Shown here one piece after another: positions 18,931 to 27,901 of a stretch of 64,000 bases of DNA. The notes beneath the pieces were generated by a model that did not search any database, was not told the DNA's origin, and saw nothing but the letters and a program-made list of their open reading frames with translations. The stretch is taken from NCBI RefSeq assembly GCF_001311885.1, contig NZ_BBCE01000005.1:1-64000 (forward strand), in the 5' to 3' direction. The translations under genes and the position numbers were made by a program. This DNA is from Syntrophomonas palmitatica JCM 14374 (GTDB lineage: Bacteria > Bacillota > Syntrophomonadia > Syntrophomonadales > Syntrophomonadaceae). The stretch's first letter is position 1, and every line of letters begins with the position of its first letter.

Positions 18931-19515
18931 TCAATTATCCCGAAACACCAGGCCCAGGTCTATTTCGAGGTCTTCAAAGATGCTGGGCTTAACACGGGCA
19001 TCTTTTTCATAGGTACGATTCTTCTGGTATTTGCCTTCTTCGTCCAGCAGATAAACATCCAGGACCTGATCCAGGGGAAAGACTACCCAATATTCTTTTA
19101 TTCCGGAACGCTCGTAGAGATCATATTTCTCCCGCAGGTCCTTTTTCGTGGTTTGGGGCGACAGGATTTCCACAACCATAGCTGGAGCTCCCCGGTAACC
19201 TCTCCGGTCAAGTTTAGAATTATCGCATATTACCACGATGTCAGGCTGCACTACGGTTTGTATGTCTTCATCCTTTTCGTCTCCCCGGGGCAGGCGCACA
19301 TCAAAGGGGGCGGGGAAGACCATACAGCTTTTTCCGCGCAGGTAAAGGTGCAGTTGTGAAGCAATCTCGAGCAATATCCTCTGGTGTTCGCTGGATGGAG
19401 CAGGACTCATCATATAGGGTACGCCATCGATTATCTCCCATCTTTCCTCACCCGGCCATTTCAGGTAGTCGCCATAGGTGTATTTCCGGCCTGGTTTGGG
19501 GGCCGACATAGACAT
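18931..19515 (-). CDS. Uma2-family (DUF820) putative nuclease, copy 2
   Basis: A 194-residue paralogue of the protein at 14752, sharing MSMSAPKPGRKYTYGDYLKW, VVQPDIVVICD and GIKEYWVVFP. The two are clearly recent duplicates: upstream regions, start site and length match. The ribosome site is AAAGGAGG. Its function is unknown; Uma2 genes are often multicopy and are sometimes discussed as nuclease-like parts of mobile DNA. Confidence 0.85.
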   Translation of the reverse strand: MSMSAPKPGRKYTYGDYLKWPGEERWEIIDGVPYMMSPAPSSEHQRILLEIASQLHLYLRGKSCMVFPAPFDVRLPRGDEKDEDIQTVVQPDIVVICDNSKLDRRGYRGAPAMVVEILSPQTTKKDLREKYDLYERSGIKEYWVVFPLDQVLDVYLLDEEGKYQKNRTYEKDARVKPSIFEDLEIDLGLVFRDN

Positions 19516-19610
19516 AATTCATTTCCTCCTTTGGCATGAACGGTTACAACTCATTTAAAATATAAACGCCAAAAAGATTTCTGCGAGCAATTCCAATCTT
19601 TGTAATTATT

Positions 19611-19640
19611 ATTATACGTGAGCGGCTGGAATGAAGGCAA
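19611..19640 (-). promoter_or_regulatory. probable promoter of Uma2 copy 2
   Basis: TTGCCT, 18 bases, TATAAT on the minus strand, identical in layout to the copy-1 promoter. Conserved sequence continues downstream of the -10 box to about 19590. Confidence 0.6.
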
Positions 19641-20316
19641 GCTGGTGTATCTCTGAAACCTATATGGTTATGAAATTATAACAGGGGCGTTCGGAAGCTT
19701 CAGCCTCATAAATATAGAAATAAATTACTGCCTGCATAAATATATTTCTATATCGCTATTTACGTAATAGTGCTATTATATAGCCTAGGAATTTTAGGAC
19801 TGGAATATGCTAGCAGTAATAGAATTAAGGAACCAAGAGCGCCAAAAAAGCGTCTAATGGGCGAAAGAGCTGCCTGAATATGTAAACGACATTATTTAAC
19901 ACTAAAAAATTCGGGATTTAATGCAGGAATTAGCTGGTACGCATAGAATATATGAACTTACAGACCACAGTTCGACCTCTATTTACTTATTTTGAACTGT
20001 ATAGGGATTTCGATAAATCCACCCCGCCCTATATTAGGGGGACGGCGGGTCAAGGGATTTTTAGCGTTTTTCGACGGTTGGGGTGAGTCTGATTCGTTTC
20101 CTGGTACCAAGAAACGAAAGACTATAGAATTTTAAGGAAAGGAGGGCAGTATACTTAAGTTTATTCATTTAGTTTTCTTTTTCTTTGCAAAGAAAAGGCC
20201 CCAATGTCGACCTGATTTGAAAAACAAATGTTTTTCAAATTGACTTTCCCTCTTACGTATATAGCATACGGAGAGAAACGGAAAATCTTAGCACAACAAA
20301 AGGAGGGAAATCATAC
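19641..20316. other. long non-coding leader upstream of SLH gene
   Basis: No gene is visible in these 676 bases. The 3' part holds a perfect 18-base palindrome (20179-20196, centre TTTG/CAAA) and a hairpin with 11-base perfect arms and a 4-base loop (20215-20240). A possible promoter TTGACT-16-TAGCAT at 20240-20267 overlaps the hairpin's right arm. A GC-rich stretch at 20020-20060 may also fold. I do not recognise a known riboswitch. Confidence 0.4.
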
Positions 20317-21723
20317 GTGAAATTATCACGAAAACCCAGAAACCTAGTTATCGTGATGCTGATGGCCGTTATGCTGCTAACCTTCGCGGGAATAGCGGCG
20401 GCAGCGCCGGCAGTAAACTGGACTTTCAGTGCTAATCAATTAATAGCCTCCGTTGGAGGTTCTGTGTATGAAAATACTTATCAGCATGTATATGCTACCG
20501 TTTATGCTAATGTATATGGACAGTTGGTGCCGACAGGCATAGTAAACCAGGATATTTATAGTTCTAAGCCTTTCCAGGTATCACTGGCACAACGTGGTTT
20601 AATATCCGGGCAGCAGTATTGGGTGAGTTTAAAGGTTTATGATCTAACAAATGCTCAAGTCATTGACTTACCACAAATCAACTTCAGATACTATGCAGAT
20701 GATAACAGTTACATTCCAAGCGGAGGCGGCGGCGGTGGAGCAGTAATACCCACAACACCTGCCACAACATTACCCGCTATTAACGCGATCATTGGAACTC
20801 CGGTTTCCATAACCGCTGCTAGCGGTGGAACCATCAGCGCAACTGGTGTAACCATCACTATTCCAGCCGGAGCTTTGGCTGCCGATGTTAAGGTAACTAT
20901 TTCCAAGGTTGCCGATACCGCAGGCTTAAAAGTAGACGCCAACAGCAAAATCATAAGTGATGTTTTAGAAATCATCAAGGATAAGACTGGCGACTTCAGC
21001 AAACCGATTACTATCACCTTGAATTTTGATAAGAGCAAGGTTGATTTAGACAAGTTTGATGTTAAAGTATGCTTCTTTGATGAGAAGGCTGGAAAATGGG
21101 TAGCGCTGGATAATATCAGTGTTGGCGATGGCAAAGTAAGCGGGGATGTAACACACTTTACCAAATTTGCCGTACTGACCTTCCCGAAGGAAGCTGCCAA
21201 ACCGGCGGCCGGAACCCTGAGCGATATCGTCGGCCACTGGGCAGAAGCCAACATTAAGAAGCTGGTTGATGCCAAGGCTATCGCCGGCTATCCGGATGGA
21301 ACCTTCAAGCCGAACAACACCATTACCCGGGCTGAATTCGCTACGGTTCTGGTAAAGGCCCTGAATATTGCTCCTTCCAGTGACAAGGTATTTGCCGACA
21401 CTGCCAGCCACTGGGCCAAAGACAGCATTTCCGCCGCAGCCGCTGCAGGAATAGTCAATGGCTATAGCGCAACCCAGTTTGGTCCGAATGACCCCATTAC
21501 CCGCGAACAGATGGCGGTAATGATCGTGAAGGCGGCTAAACTCGCCAAAGCAGAAGGCAAGACCTTCAGTGATGGCGCGGCAATCGCAGCCTGGGCCAAA
21601 GATGCTGTAGCATCTGCTACCGCAGCCGGTGTAATGAGCGGTTATCCCGATAACAGCTTCAAGCCGCAGGGCAATGCCACCAGAGCTGAAGCCGTAACCG
21701 TAATAGTCAAGGCTATGAAATAG
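20317..21723 (+). CDS. secreted SLH-domain surface protein
   Basis: A 468-residue exported protein. The signal peptide ends near residue 33 (AGIAAAAPA). A short domain and a glycine-rich linker (residues about 134-140) lead to a ZU5-like domain (TGVTITIPAGALAADVKVTI), then three S-layer homology repeats beginning near 300 (DIVGHWAEANIKKL, FADTASHWAKDSI, FSDGAAIAAWAKDA), which anchor proteins to secondary wall polysaccharide. GTG at 20317 follows AAAGGAGGG. A strong terminator follows. Confidence 0.87.
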   Translation: MKLSRKPRNLVIVMLMAVMLLTFAGIAAAAPAVNWTFSANQLIASVGGSVYENTYQHVYATVYANVYGQLVPTGIVNQDIYSSKPFQVSLAQRGLISGQQYWVSLKVYDLTNAQVIDLPQINFRYYADDNSYIPSGGGGGGAVIPTTPATTLPAINAIIGTPVSITAASGGTISATGVTITIPAGALAADVKVTISKVADTAGLKVDANSKIISDVLEIIKDKTGDFSKPITITLNFDKSKVDLDKFDVKVCFFDEKAGKWVALDNISVGDGKVSGDVTHFTKFAVLTFPKEAAKPAAGTLSDIVGHWAEANIKKLVDAKAIAGYPDGTFKPNNTITRAEFATVLVKALNIAPSSDKVFADTASHWAKDSISAAAAAGIVNGYSATQFGPNDPITREQMAVMIVKAAKLAKAEGKTFSDGAAIAAWAKDAVASATAAGVMSGYPDNSFKPQGNATRAEAVTVIVKAMK

Positions 21724-21747
21724 TATAAGTCTCAGTTAGTTTTTCAT

Positions 21748-21790
21748 AACTCCCGGGTAAGATGTAAATCTTCCCGGGAGTTGTTTTTTT
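21748..21790 (+). terminator. terminator after SLH gene
   Basis: AACTCCCGGG and its complement CCCGGGAGTT, with further pairing inside, form a strong stem followed by a run of T. Confidence 0.85.
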
Positions 21791-22140
21791 CCTGCCGATT
21801 ACTTTCCAACCTGTTATACCTTAATATTCCCATCTCAAAAGACCACATTCGACAAAATAATTCATAAACCAAGCCATATACAACAATATGAGATAAACCC
21901 GAAAATAAAAAAAGTCACAATTCGACAAAAACAGGAACAAAATAGCATAAAATGTCGTCATAATACCTGATCATAATCTTTTGGTGGAGACAATATGATC
22001 GTGTTATTTTAGTCTGTCTCTACTTGAATACCTGACAATTATGATTAATGAGGAAGGAGGAAGAGCACTAAACCAAAGCTGATACTTAAAGATTGATCAC
22101 CTGGATTTTGAAAAAACATAGTAATAAAGGAGGAAAAAGA
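21791..22140. other. long upstream region of S-layer-like gene 1
   Basis: No gene is seen in about 350 AT-rich bases. The sequence TTCGACAAA occurs twice (near 21850 and 21920), and a strong AAAGGAGG ribosome site ends it. I could not identify a convincing promoter by eye. Confidence 0.3.
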
Positions 22141-24378
22141 ATGCTTAGAACACATAAGGGCATGTCCATAATTATGGCTCTTTGCCTGTGCATCGCTCTG
22201 CTGGCCCCGGTGTTTGTAGTGACTCCGGCCGATGCGGCTACAGTAAGCGCATCTAACGTTCCTACAGTTGCTAAAGCAGCTGGACAGAACCTGGGTTCAG
22301 TAATTATTGATTTTGGTATATTAAATGCTGGATTACACTCTGGCGTAATAAAACTTCCCACTAGTTTTGTTATAGCTGATGATGGCGATGGAACTGCTGT
22401 AGAAAACCTGAGAGTCAGCAACCTGTGCGGTGGTTTAGCTCCTGCGTTTGTTGCGGCTGCTGGGGTTCCTGCAGCTGGACAGTATCGTTTGATTGCGTTA
22501 AGTGCTAACCAACTGCAATTTGATATTAATGTTGCTGCAGTTGCCAGAGACGTCAAATTTGGTATTGTTTTAACCAATGTAACTGTTCCTAGTAGTGCTG
22601 ATGCTACAATAAACGCTTCTGTAATTAAGCTTGATGGTGACTTCACTGATGGACTGGTTGCAGTGGGTAAAACCAGCGTAGGTTCTGTCGATATTTTGCG
22701 TACCGATCCCCCTACAGTAAGTGCTGGTAACCCTTCTATCATGGTTGCTCCAGCTACAAGCATATTCCAGATTCATGTAAGAGAAGATGTTGCTGGTGCT
22801 GTTGCCCAAGGTACTGAAACCCTGAAATTTAAACTTCCCAAAGGCGTTACCTGGGCTGCTGGTCCAACTGTAATGCTTTTCCCTGGAAACGTTGCTTTGC
22901 CCGCTGGCGAAGTTTTTACCTGTGATGTTACTGACAGCTCAATTCTGAAGATTCAACGTACTACCGCTGGCGGTGTACCTGCTGCAAAATACACCTTTAC
23001 AATCAATGCACAAGTAAATATTGATGCTGATAGCGCAGCTTTTGGTGATATCGAAGCTATTATTTCTGGTCGTACCACCAGTAATAATAGTTCCATTAAA
23101 ATCGCTACTTATCAGGATTTTGGATATACTGTAAAAGCTGAAAAGCCTGAAACTGAAGTAGTTGCTGGTTTACAAGCACAAACCATTTCGAATGTAACCA
23201 TAAAAGAAAATATTGCTAATAGTTTGATTGCTGGCCGCACTATTACTGCAAAATTAAATGATGGTGCTAAGTGGAATGCTAACTTTGCAGGTATTGCAAA
23301 AGCAGGCGGATTTGCTCTGAACTTCACTCGTTCCGCTACTGACTTCAGCAAAGCTACCGCTACCATACCGGCTTTAGCTGGCAAAGGCGAATGTGCACTT
23401 GAAAAAGTTGAGATTGATGTTGCTGCAGATTATGCTGGCCCCATCGAAATTCAGTTCAGCGGAAATGCTGGTATCAATGACAAAATCACCGTTGCTAAAG
23501 CCCTTGCCCCTATCAGTGCAACCGCTGATAGCAAAGATATCATAATTGGTGTTCAGAATCAGGCTGCTGGCAAAATAACCATTAGTGAATCTAAGGCTGA
23601 AACCGTAAAGTCCCGCACTTTAGTTGGTGCTGCAGCAGATCTCGTTCTGTCAGCTCCGTATGGTGTGACCTGGGCGAAAGCTCCGACCGTAAAAGTAGTA
23701 GAAGGTGACTTGAGCTTGAATGTACCTACTACTGGTTTCGCAGTTGTTGGTGGCAAACATCAGGTAACCATTCCTGTTAAGTCCGTAAGCAGCAAAGCTT
23801 CTAAGATTGAAATCTCCGACATCGTTTACAATGTTGACCGCACGGTTCCTGAAGGCGACTTGAAGGTTGAAATCGGCGGATCTGCTCTTGATCAGACTTC
23901 AGTTTTACTGAACCCCACCTGGGTAAATCGTGACGTTGTTGCAACCGTAGTTGCAGCTAAAGTTATTACCCCAGCTCCGACCGAGGGAACCGTTGGTGCA
24001 GTTGCCGGTCAGTTCAAACTCGGCTCCAACATATACCAGGTAAATGGCGTATCAAAGATCATGGATGCCGCTCCTTATGTCAAAGACAGCCGCACATATG
24101 TACCGATTCGTTACTTGGGATATGCGCTGGGCCTGACCGATGCTGACATTGTTTGGGACGCCGCTGCTCAGAAAGCAACTCTGACATTAGGCGACAAGAA
24201 AGTTGAACTCACCATCGGCAGCACCACCATCACTGTCAATGGCGAAGCCAAGACCATGGATGTTGCTCCCGAAATCACCAATGACCGTACCATGCTGCCT
24301 GCTCGCTTCGTAGCAGAAGGCCTGGGCTTCCAGGTTGGCTGGGATGCAGGAACCGGAACTGTATTGGTATCCAAATAG
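22141..24378 (+). CDS. S-layer-like protein with C-terminal stalk (Cu-amine-oxidase N-like) domain, paralogue 1
   Basis: A 745-residue exported protein. The signal peptide ends near VVTPADA (residue about 31). The body is a series of beta-rich modules containing VTVPSSADATINA and RTTSNNSSIKIATY. The last 120 residues form the copper-amine-oxidase N-terminal-like or 'stalk' domain, with YVPIRYLGYALG and MLPARFVAEGLGFQVGWD. ATG at 22141 follows AAAGGAGG; an upstream in-frame ATG lacks a site. The GCT/GTT-rich codon use, tandem duplication and strong terminator suggest an abundant surface protein, possibly the main S-layer subunit. Confidence 0.8.
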   Translation: MLRTHKGMSIIMALCLCIALLAPVFVVTPADAATVSASNVPTVAKAAGQNLGSVIIDFGILNAGLHSGVIKLPTSFVIADDGDGTAVENLRVSNLCGGLAPAFVAAAGVPAAGQYRLIALSANQLQFDINVAAVARDVKFGIVLTNVTVPSSADATINASVIKLDGDFTDGLVAVGKTSVGSVDILRTDPPTVSAGNPSIMVAPATSIFQIHVREDVAGAVAQGTETLKFKLPKGVTWAAGPTVMLFPGNVALPAGEVFTCDVTDSSILKIQRTTAGGVPAAKYTFTINAQVNIDADSAAFGDIEAIISGRTTSNNSSIKIATYQDFGYTVKAEKPETEVVAGLQAQTISNVTIKENIANSLIAGRTITAKLNDGAKWNANFAGIAKAGGFALNFTRSATDFSKATATIPALAGKGECALEKVEIDVAADYAGPIEIQFSGNAGINDKITVAKALAPISATADSKDIIIGVQNQAAGKITISESKAETVKSRTLVGAAADLVLSAPYGVTWAKAPTVKVVEGDLSLNVPTTGFAVVGGKHQVTIPVKSVSSKASKIEISDIVYNVDRTVPEGDLKVEIGGSALDQTSVLLNPTWVNRDVVATVVAAKVITPAPTEGTVGAVAGQFKLGSNIYQVNGVSKIMDAAPYVKDSRTYVPIRYLGYALGLTDADIVWDAAAQKATLTLGDKKVELTIGSTTITVNGEAKTMDVAPEITNDRTMLPARFVAEGLGFQVGWDAGTGTVLVSK

Positions 24379-24401
24379 TTGTCTCAAGACAAACAACAAG
24401 T

Positions 24402-24436
24402 AAAAAACCGGGTTCCCGTAAGGGACCCGGTTTTTT
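24402..24436 (+). terminator. terminator after S-layer-like gene 1
   Basis: A GC-rich stem (CCGGGTTCCC with GGGACCCGG, one bulge) is flanked by A6 and T6, so it may work in both directions. The same stem follows paralogue 2. Confidence 0.85.
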
Positions 24437-24845
24437 ATTTAAGCGCATAGTCCTCTCGAATCTAATTTTAATAAATTTCCTACACCATTCGACATACAAA
24501 CCAATTAAACACAAACATTATATATCAAATCATATTGTTTTTAAAAACAGTACGCACCATATAAATAAGCTATTAATTGATATAGCAATATTACCAAATG
24601 AAAATACAAGACATGTTTGAGAGTCGAAACATAGAGCAATTTAACGATGAGTAATGACCTGTTAAACGGAACAATTTCCTGGTCAAGGCGTCTGAAAACC
24701 ATAAAATGATCTGGATAAATAAGGCATCAGAACTCTAACGAAAGGGGGAATTTCTACAGCATTAGACTCGACCACCTGATCAGTTTATGCTGCTCAAGCA
24801 GCGTGATTACCTGCATTTAAACATAACAATAAAAGGAGGAAAAAT
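24437..24845. other. upstream region of S-layer-like gene 2
   Basis: About 410 AT-rich bases without a gene. Like the region before gene 1 it begins with a CATTCGACA motif and ends in AAAAGGAGG. A small hairpin (GCTGC TCAA GCAGC) lies near 24790. No clear promoter was seen. Confidence 0.3.
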
Positions 24846-27083
24846 ATGCTTAGGACACATAAAGGTATATCCGTAATTATGACCCTTTGCCTTTGTATTG
24901 CTCTGTTGGCTCCAGTGTTCGTAGTGACTCCGGCCGATGCGGCTACAGTTAGCGCATCTAATGCTCCAGTAGTGGCAAAGGCTGCTGGACAGAATTTGGG
25001 TTCAGTAATCATTGACTTCGGCATTTTAAATGCCGGTACACATTCAGCAGTAATTAAACTTCCCGATAGTTTTGTTATAGCTGATGATGGTGATGGAACT
25101 GCTGTTGAAAATACCAGAGTAAGCAACCTGTGCGGTGGTCTAGCCCCTGCATTCGCTGCTTCGTTAGGTGCTCCCGCAGCAGGTCAGTACCGTTTAATAA
25201 GATTAGCTGACAATCAGCTGCAGTTTGATCTCGTTGCTGCAGCAGTTTCCAGAGACGTGAAATTCGGTATAGTTCTGACCAATGTAACCGTTCCCAGCAG
25301 TGCCGATGCTACTATCAACGCCACAGTCATTAAATTGGATGGAGATGTTACCGATGGTCTTGTAGCAGTGGGTAAAACCAGCGTAGGTGCAGTAGACATT
25401 CTGCGTACCGATCCCCCTACAGTAAGTGCTGGTAGCCCTTCTATCATGGTTGCTCCAGCTACAAGCGTATTCCAGATTCATGTGAGAGAAGATGTTGCCG
25501 GTGCTGTTGTGCAGGGTACTGACACTCTTAAGTTTAAGTTACCTAAGGGTGTAACCTGGAGAACTGCTGCAGTAGCACTTTTCCCTGGCAATGTTCCTCT
25601 GCCCGGTACCGAAACTATTACAACTGATATTACTGATACTTCAATATTAAAGATTAACCGTACAACCGCTGGCGGTGTACCTGCAACCAAGTATACGTTC
25701 ACCATCAATGCACAAATCGATATTGATGCTGATAACGCAGCTTTTGGAGATATTGAAGCTGTTATTTCCGGACGTACCACCAGCAATGTTGGTTCTGTCA
25801 AGCTCGCTTCTTATCAGGATTTTGGTTACACAGTAAAAGCAGAAAAACCTGAAACTGAAGTAGTTGCTGGTTTACGGCAGCAGCTTATGTCTAATGTAAC
25901 CATTAAAGAAAATATCAGAAACAGTCTGATTGCTGGCCGTACTATTACTGCCAAGCTGAATGATGGTGCTAAATGGACTGGTAATTTTAACGGCACTGCA
26001 AAAGCAGGCGGATTTGCTTTAGCCTTTACTCGTTCTGCTACCGATTTCACGAAAGCCACCGCCACAGTACCAGCTCTTGCTGGCAAGGGTGAATGCGCAC
26101 TGGAAAAAATAGAAATTGATGTAGCCGCAGATTATACTGGTCCCATTGAAATTCAGTTCAGTGGCAACGCTGGTATTAATGACAAAATTACCGTTGCCAA
26201 AGCAATTGCTCCCATAAGCGGAACTGCTGAAAGCAAAGATGTTATCATCGGTGTTCAGAAGCAGGCTGGTGGCAAAATTACCATCACCGAACCCAAAGCA
26301 GAAACAATCAAGTCCCGCATCTTTGGCGGAGGTGCTGCTGCAGATTTAGTTCTGTCCGCTCCGTTTGGTGTAACCTGGGCTAAAGCTCCGACCGTTAAAG
26401 TAGTAGAAGGTGACCTGAGTCTGAACACTCCGACCATTGGTTTCCCTGCAGCTGGCCGCAAACACCAGGTAACCATTCCTGTTAAGAGTGTAAGCAGCAA
26501 GGCTTCCAAAATTGAAATTTCCGACATCATCTACGATATTGACCGCACCGTTCCCGAAGGAGACCTGAAGATCGAAATCGGCGGCAGTGCTCTTGACCAG
26601 ACTTCAGTTTTACTGAACCCCAACTGGGTAAATCGCGATGTAGTAGCGACCGTAGTTGCAGCTAAAGTTGTCACCCCGGCTCCGAAAGAGGGAACTCAGG
26701 GTGCAGTAGCTGGACAGTTTAAGCTGGGCTCCAATATCTACCAGGTAAACGGTGTGTCCAAGATTATGGATGCTGCTCCTTATGTAAAGGACAGCCGCAC
26801 CTATGTGCCGATTCGTTATCTGGGCTATGCTTTGGGCCTGACCGATGCTGACATCGTTTACGATCAGGCTGCTCAAAAAGCCACCCTTACTCTGGGTGAC
26901 AAGAAAGTTGAACTGACTGTAGGCAGCACCACAATTACAGTTAATGGCGAAGCTAAGACTATGGATGTTGCCCCTGAAATCAGCAATGACCGTATTATGC
27001 TTCCGGCACGCTATGTAGCAGAAGGCCTGGGCTTCCAGGTTGGTTGGGATGCAGGAACCGGTACTGTACTGGTATCCAAATAG
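24846..27083 (+). CDS. S-layer-like protein with C-terminal stalk domain, paralogue 2
   Basis: A 745-residue close paralogue of the protein at 22141, the same length and highly similar throughout (signal peptide, beta modules and stalk domain all align without large gaps). The most different stretches are in the middle modules (for example AVVQGTDTLKFKLPKG and VKLASYQDF). ATG at 24846 follows AAAAGGAGG. The tandem copy may allow variation or dosage of the surface layer. No copper-oxidase catalytic domain is present, so the family name says nothing about chemistry. Confidence 0.8.
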   Translation: MLRTHKGISVIMTLCLCIALLAPVFVVTPADAATVSASNAPVVAKAAGQNLGSVIIDFGILNAGTHSAVIKLPDSFVIADDGDGTAVENTRVSNLCGGLAPAFAASLGAPAAGQYRLIRLADNQLQFDLVAAAVSRDVKFGIVLTNVTVPSSADATINATVIKLDGDVTDGLVAVGKTSVGAVDILRTDPPTVSAGSPSIMVAPATSVFQIHVREDVAGAVVQGTDTLKFKLPKGVTWRTAAVALFPGNVPLPGTETITTDITDTSILKINRTTAGGVPATKYTFTINAQIDIDADNAAFGDIEAVISGRTTSNVGSVKLASYQDFGYTVKAEKPETEVVAGLRQQLMSNVTIKENIRNSLIAGRTITAKLNDGAKWTGNFNGTAKAGGFALAFTRSATDFTKATATVPALAGKGECALEKIEIDVAADYTGPIEIQFSGNAGINDKITVAKAIAPISGTAESKDVIIGVQKQAGGKITITEPKAETIKSRIFGGGAAADLVLSAPFGVTWAKAPTVKVVEGDLSLNTPTIGFPAAGRKHQVTIPVKSVSSKASKIEISDIIYDIDRTVPEGDLKIEIGGSALDQTSVLLNPNWVNRDVVATVVAAKVVTPAPKEGTQGAVAGQFKLGSNIYQVNGVSKIMDAAPYVKDSRTYVPIRYLGYALGLTDADIVYDQAAQKATLTLGDKKVELTVGSTTITVNGEAKTMDVAPEISNDRIMLPARYVAEGLGFQVGWDAGTGTVLVSK

Positions 27084-27101
27084 TCAGTCTTTATAACCAA
27101 T

Positions 27102-27136
27102 AAAAAACCGGGTTCCCGCAAGGGACCCGGTTTTTT
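27102..27136. terminator. bidirectional terminator between convergent genes
   Basis: The same CCGGGTTCCC/GGGACCCGG stem as at 24402, with A6 on one side and T6 on the other. It lies between S-layer gene 2 and the convergent gene at 27149, so it can end both transcripts. Confidence 0.85.
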
Positions 27137-27148
27137 ATTGTCAAGAAA

Positions 27149-27727
27149 TTATTTTAATACTAAATTACTATTTGCAGCATCCCAGGTATAATCAATTAGT
27201 TGGTTGGCTTTAAGGTTGTTAAGTGAAAAGGCAGTAAAATCGCCAAACGTCTTAGTATTTATATCCACCACTTTGCTGTCAATAATTATAGTCTTATCTT
27301 TTGGGTTTGCGGTGACTGTATGCCAGGGTGCACGGTATTTATAAGTCAGCAACTGTATGCAGTCTTTATATTCTATGTAGATATCATCCTTTTCTGTCCA
27401 ATAAGGCCAGGTGGTAGCTTCGCCATTGAACTTCAACAGTTTTTGTTGTGGTTGTGATTGAACCGGAGTTTGAACTGAGGTTTCAGCCTTCTTGGTAATT
27501 ATGACCGTTTGAGATTGGCTGTCAAAATTCACTTGTGCCCCTAATGCTTCGGCTACTACCCGTATGGGTACCATTGTACGGTCATTGATAATCTGCGGGG
27601 GGGTGTCCGAACTGATAGTCCTGCCATTAACAACGATAGTAATCTGGTTCTGGGCTTGAACTATGCTAATACCGCACAGAATAAGGCCCATTGTTAAAAC
27701 GAGGATGAGGATTTTTCTTTTTTTCAT
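27149..27727 (-). CDS. secreted small protein with stalk (Cu-amine-oxidase N-like) domain
   Basis: A 192-residue protein. The signal peptide (MKKRKILILVLTMG, ending near QAQ) precedes a stalk domain with IVVNGRTISSD and MVPIRVVAEALGAQVNFD. The C-terminal half (YWTEKDDIYIEYKD and after) is unrecognised. ATG at 27727 lies 9 bases after GGAG. It shares the stalk module with its convergent neighbour and is probably a cell-surface protein. Confidence 0.75.
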   Translation of the reverse strand: MKKRKILILVLTMGLILCGISIVQAQNQITIVVNGRTISSDTPPQIINDRTMVPIRVVAEALGAQVNFDSQSQTVIITKKAETSVQTPVQSQPQQKLLKFNGEATTWPYWTEKDDIYIEYKDCIQLLTYKYRAPWHTVTANPKDKTIIIDSKVVDINTKTFGDFTAFSLNNLKANQLIDYTWDAANSNLVLK

Positions 27728-27829
27728 CTGCAACATCTCCTTATAAATTTTGATAACTACATTATTCTTCTTTGTGAGAGTATTTCCTGCAGTAAAAAAA
27801 AAATGAAGAAATCTTGTCACTTATTGGGA

Positions 27830-27859
27830 TTGACTGACAGGTCGGTTATAAATTATGAT
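27830..27859 (+). promoter_or_regulatory. promoter of TolC-like gene with TetR-type operator
   Basis: TTGACT, 18 bases, TATGAT. The imperfect palindrome ACTGACAGGTCGGT (27833-27846) starts inside the -35 box and fills the spacer. It matches the operator at the pump promoter (ACCAACCGGTCGGT, 31109-31122) at 11 of 14 positions, which suggests shared repression. Confidence 0.6.
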
Positions 27860-27901
27860 AAATGTGACAAGAAAAGATAAACTTAAAAGAGGAGGATATA
27901 T

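Noticed and set aside
22141-27727. Copper amine oxidases
   Set aside because: Only the small N-terminal stalk-type domain is present; no catalytic domain or copper ligands are visible.
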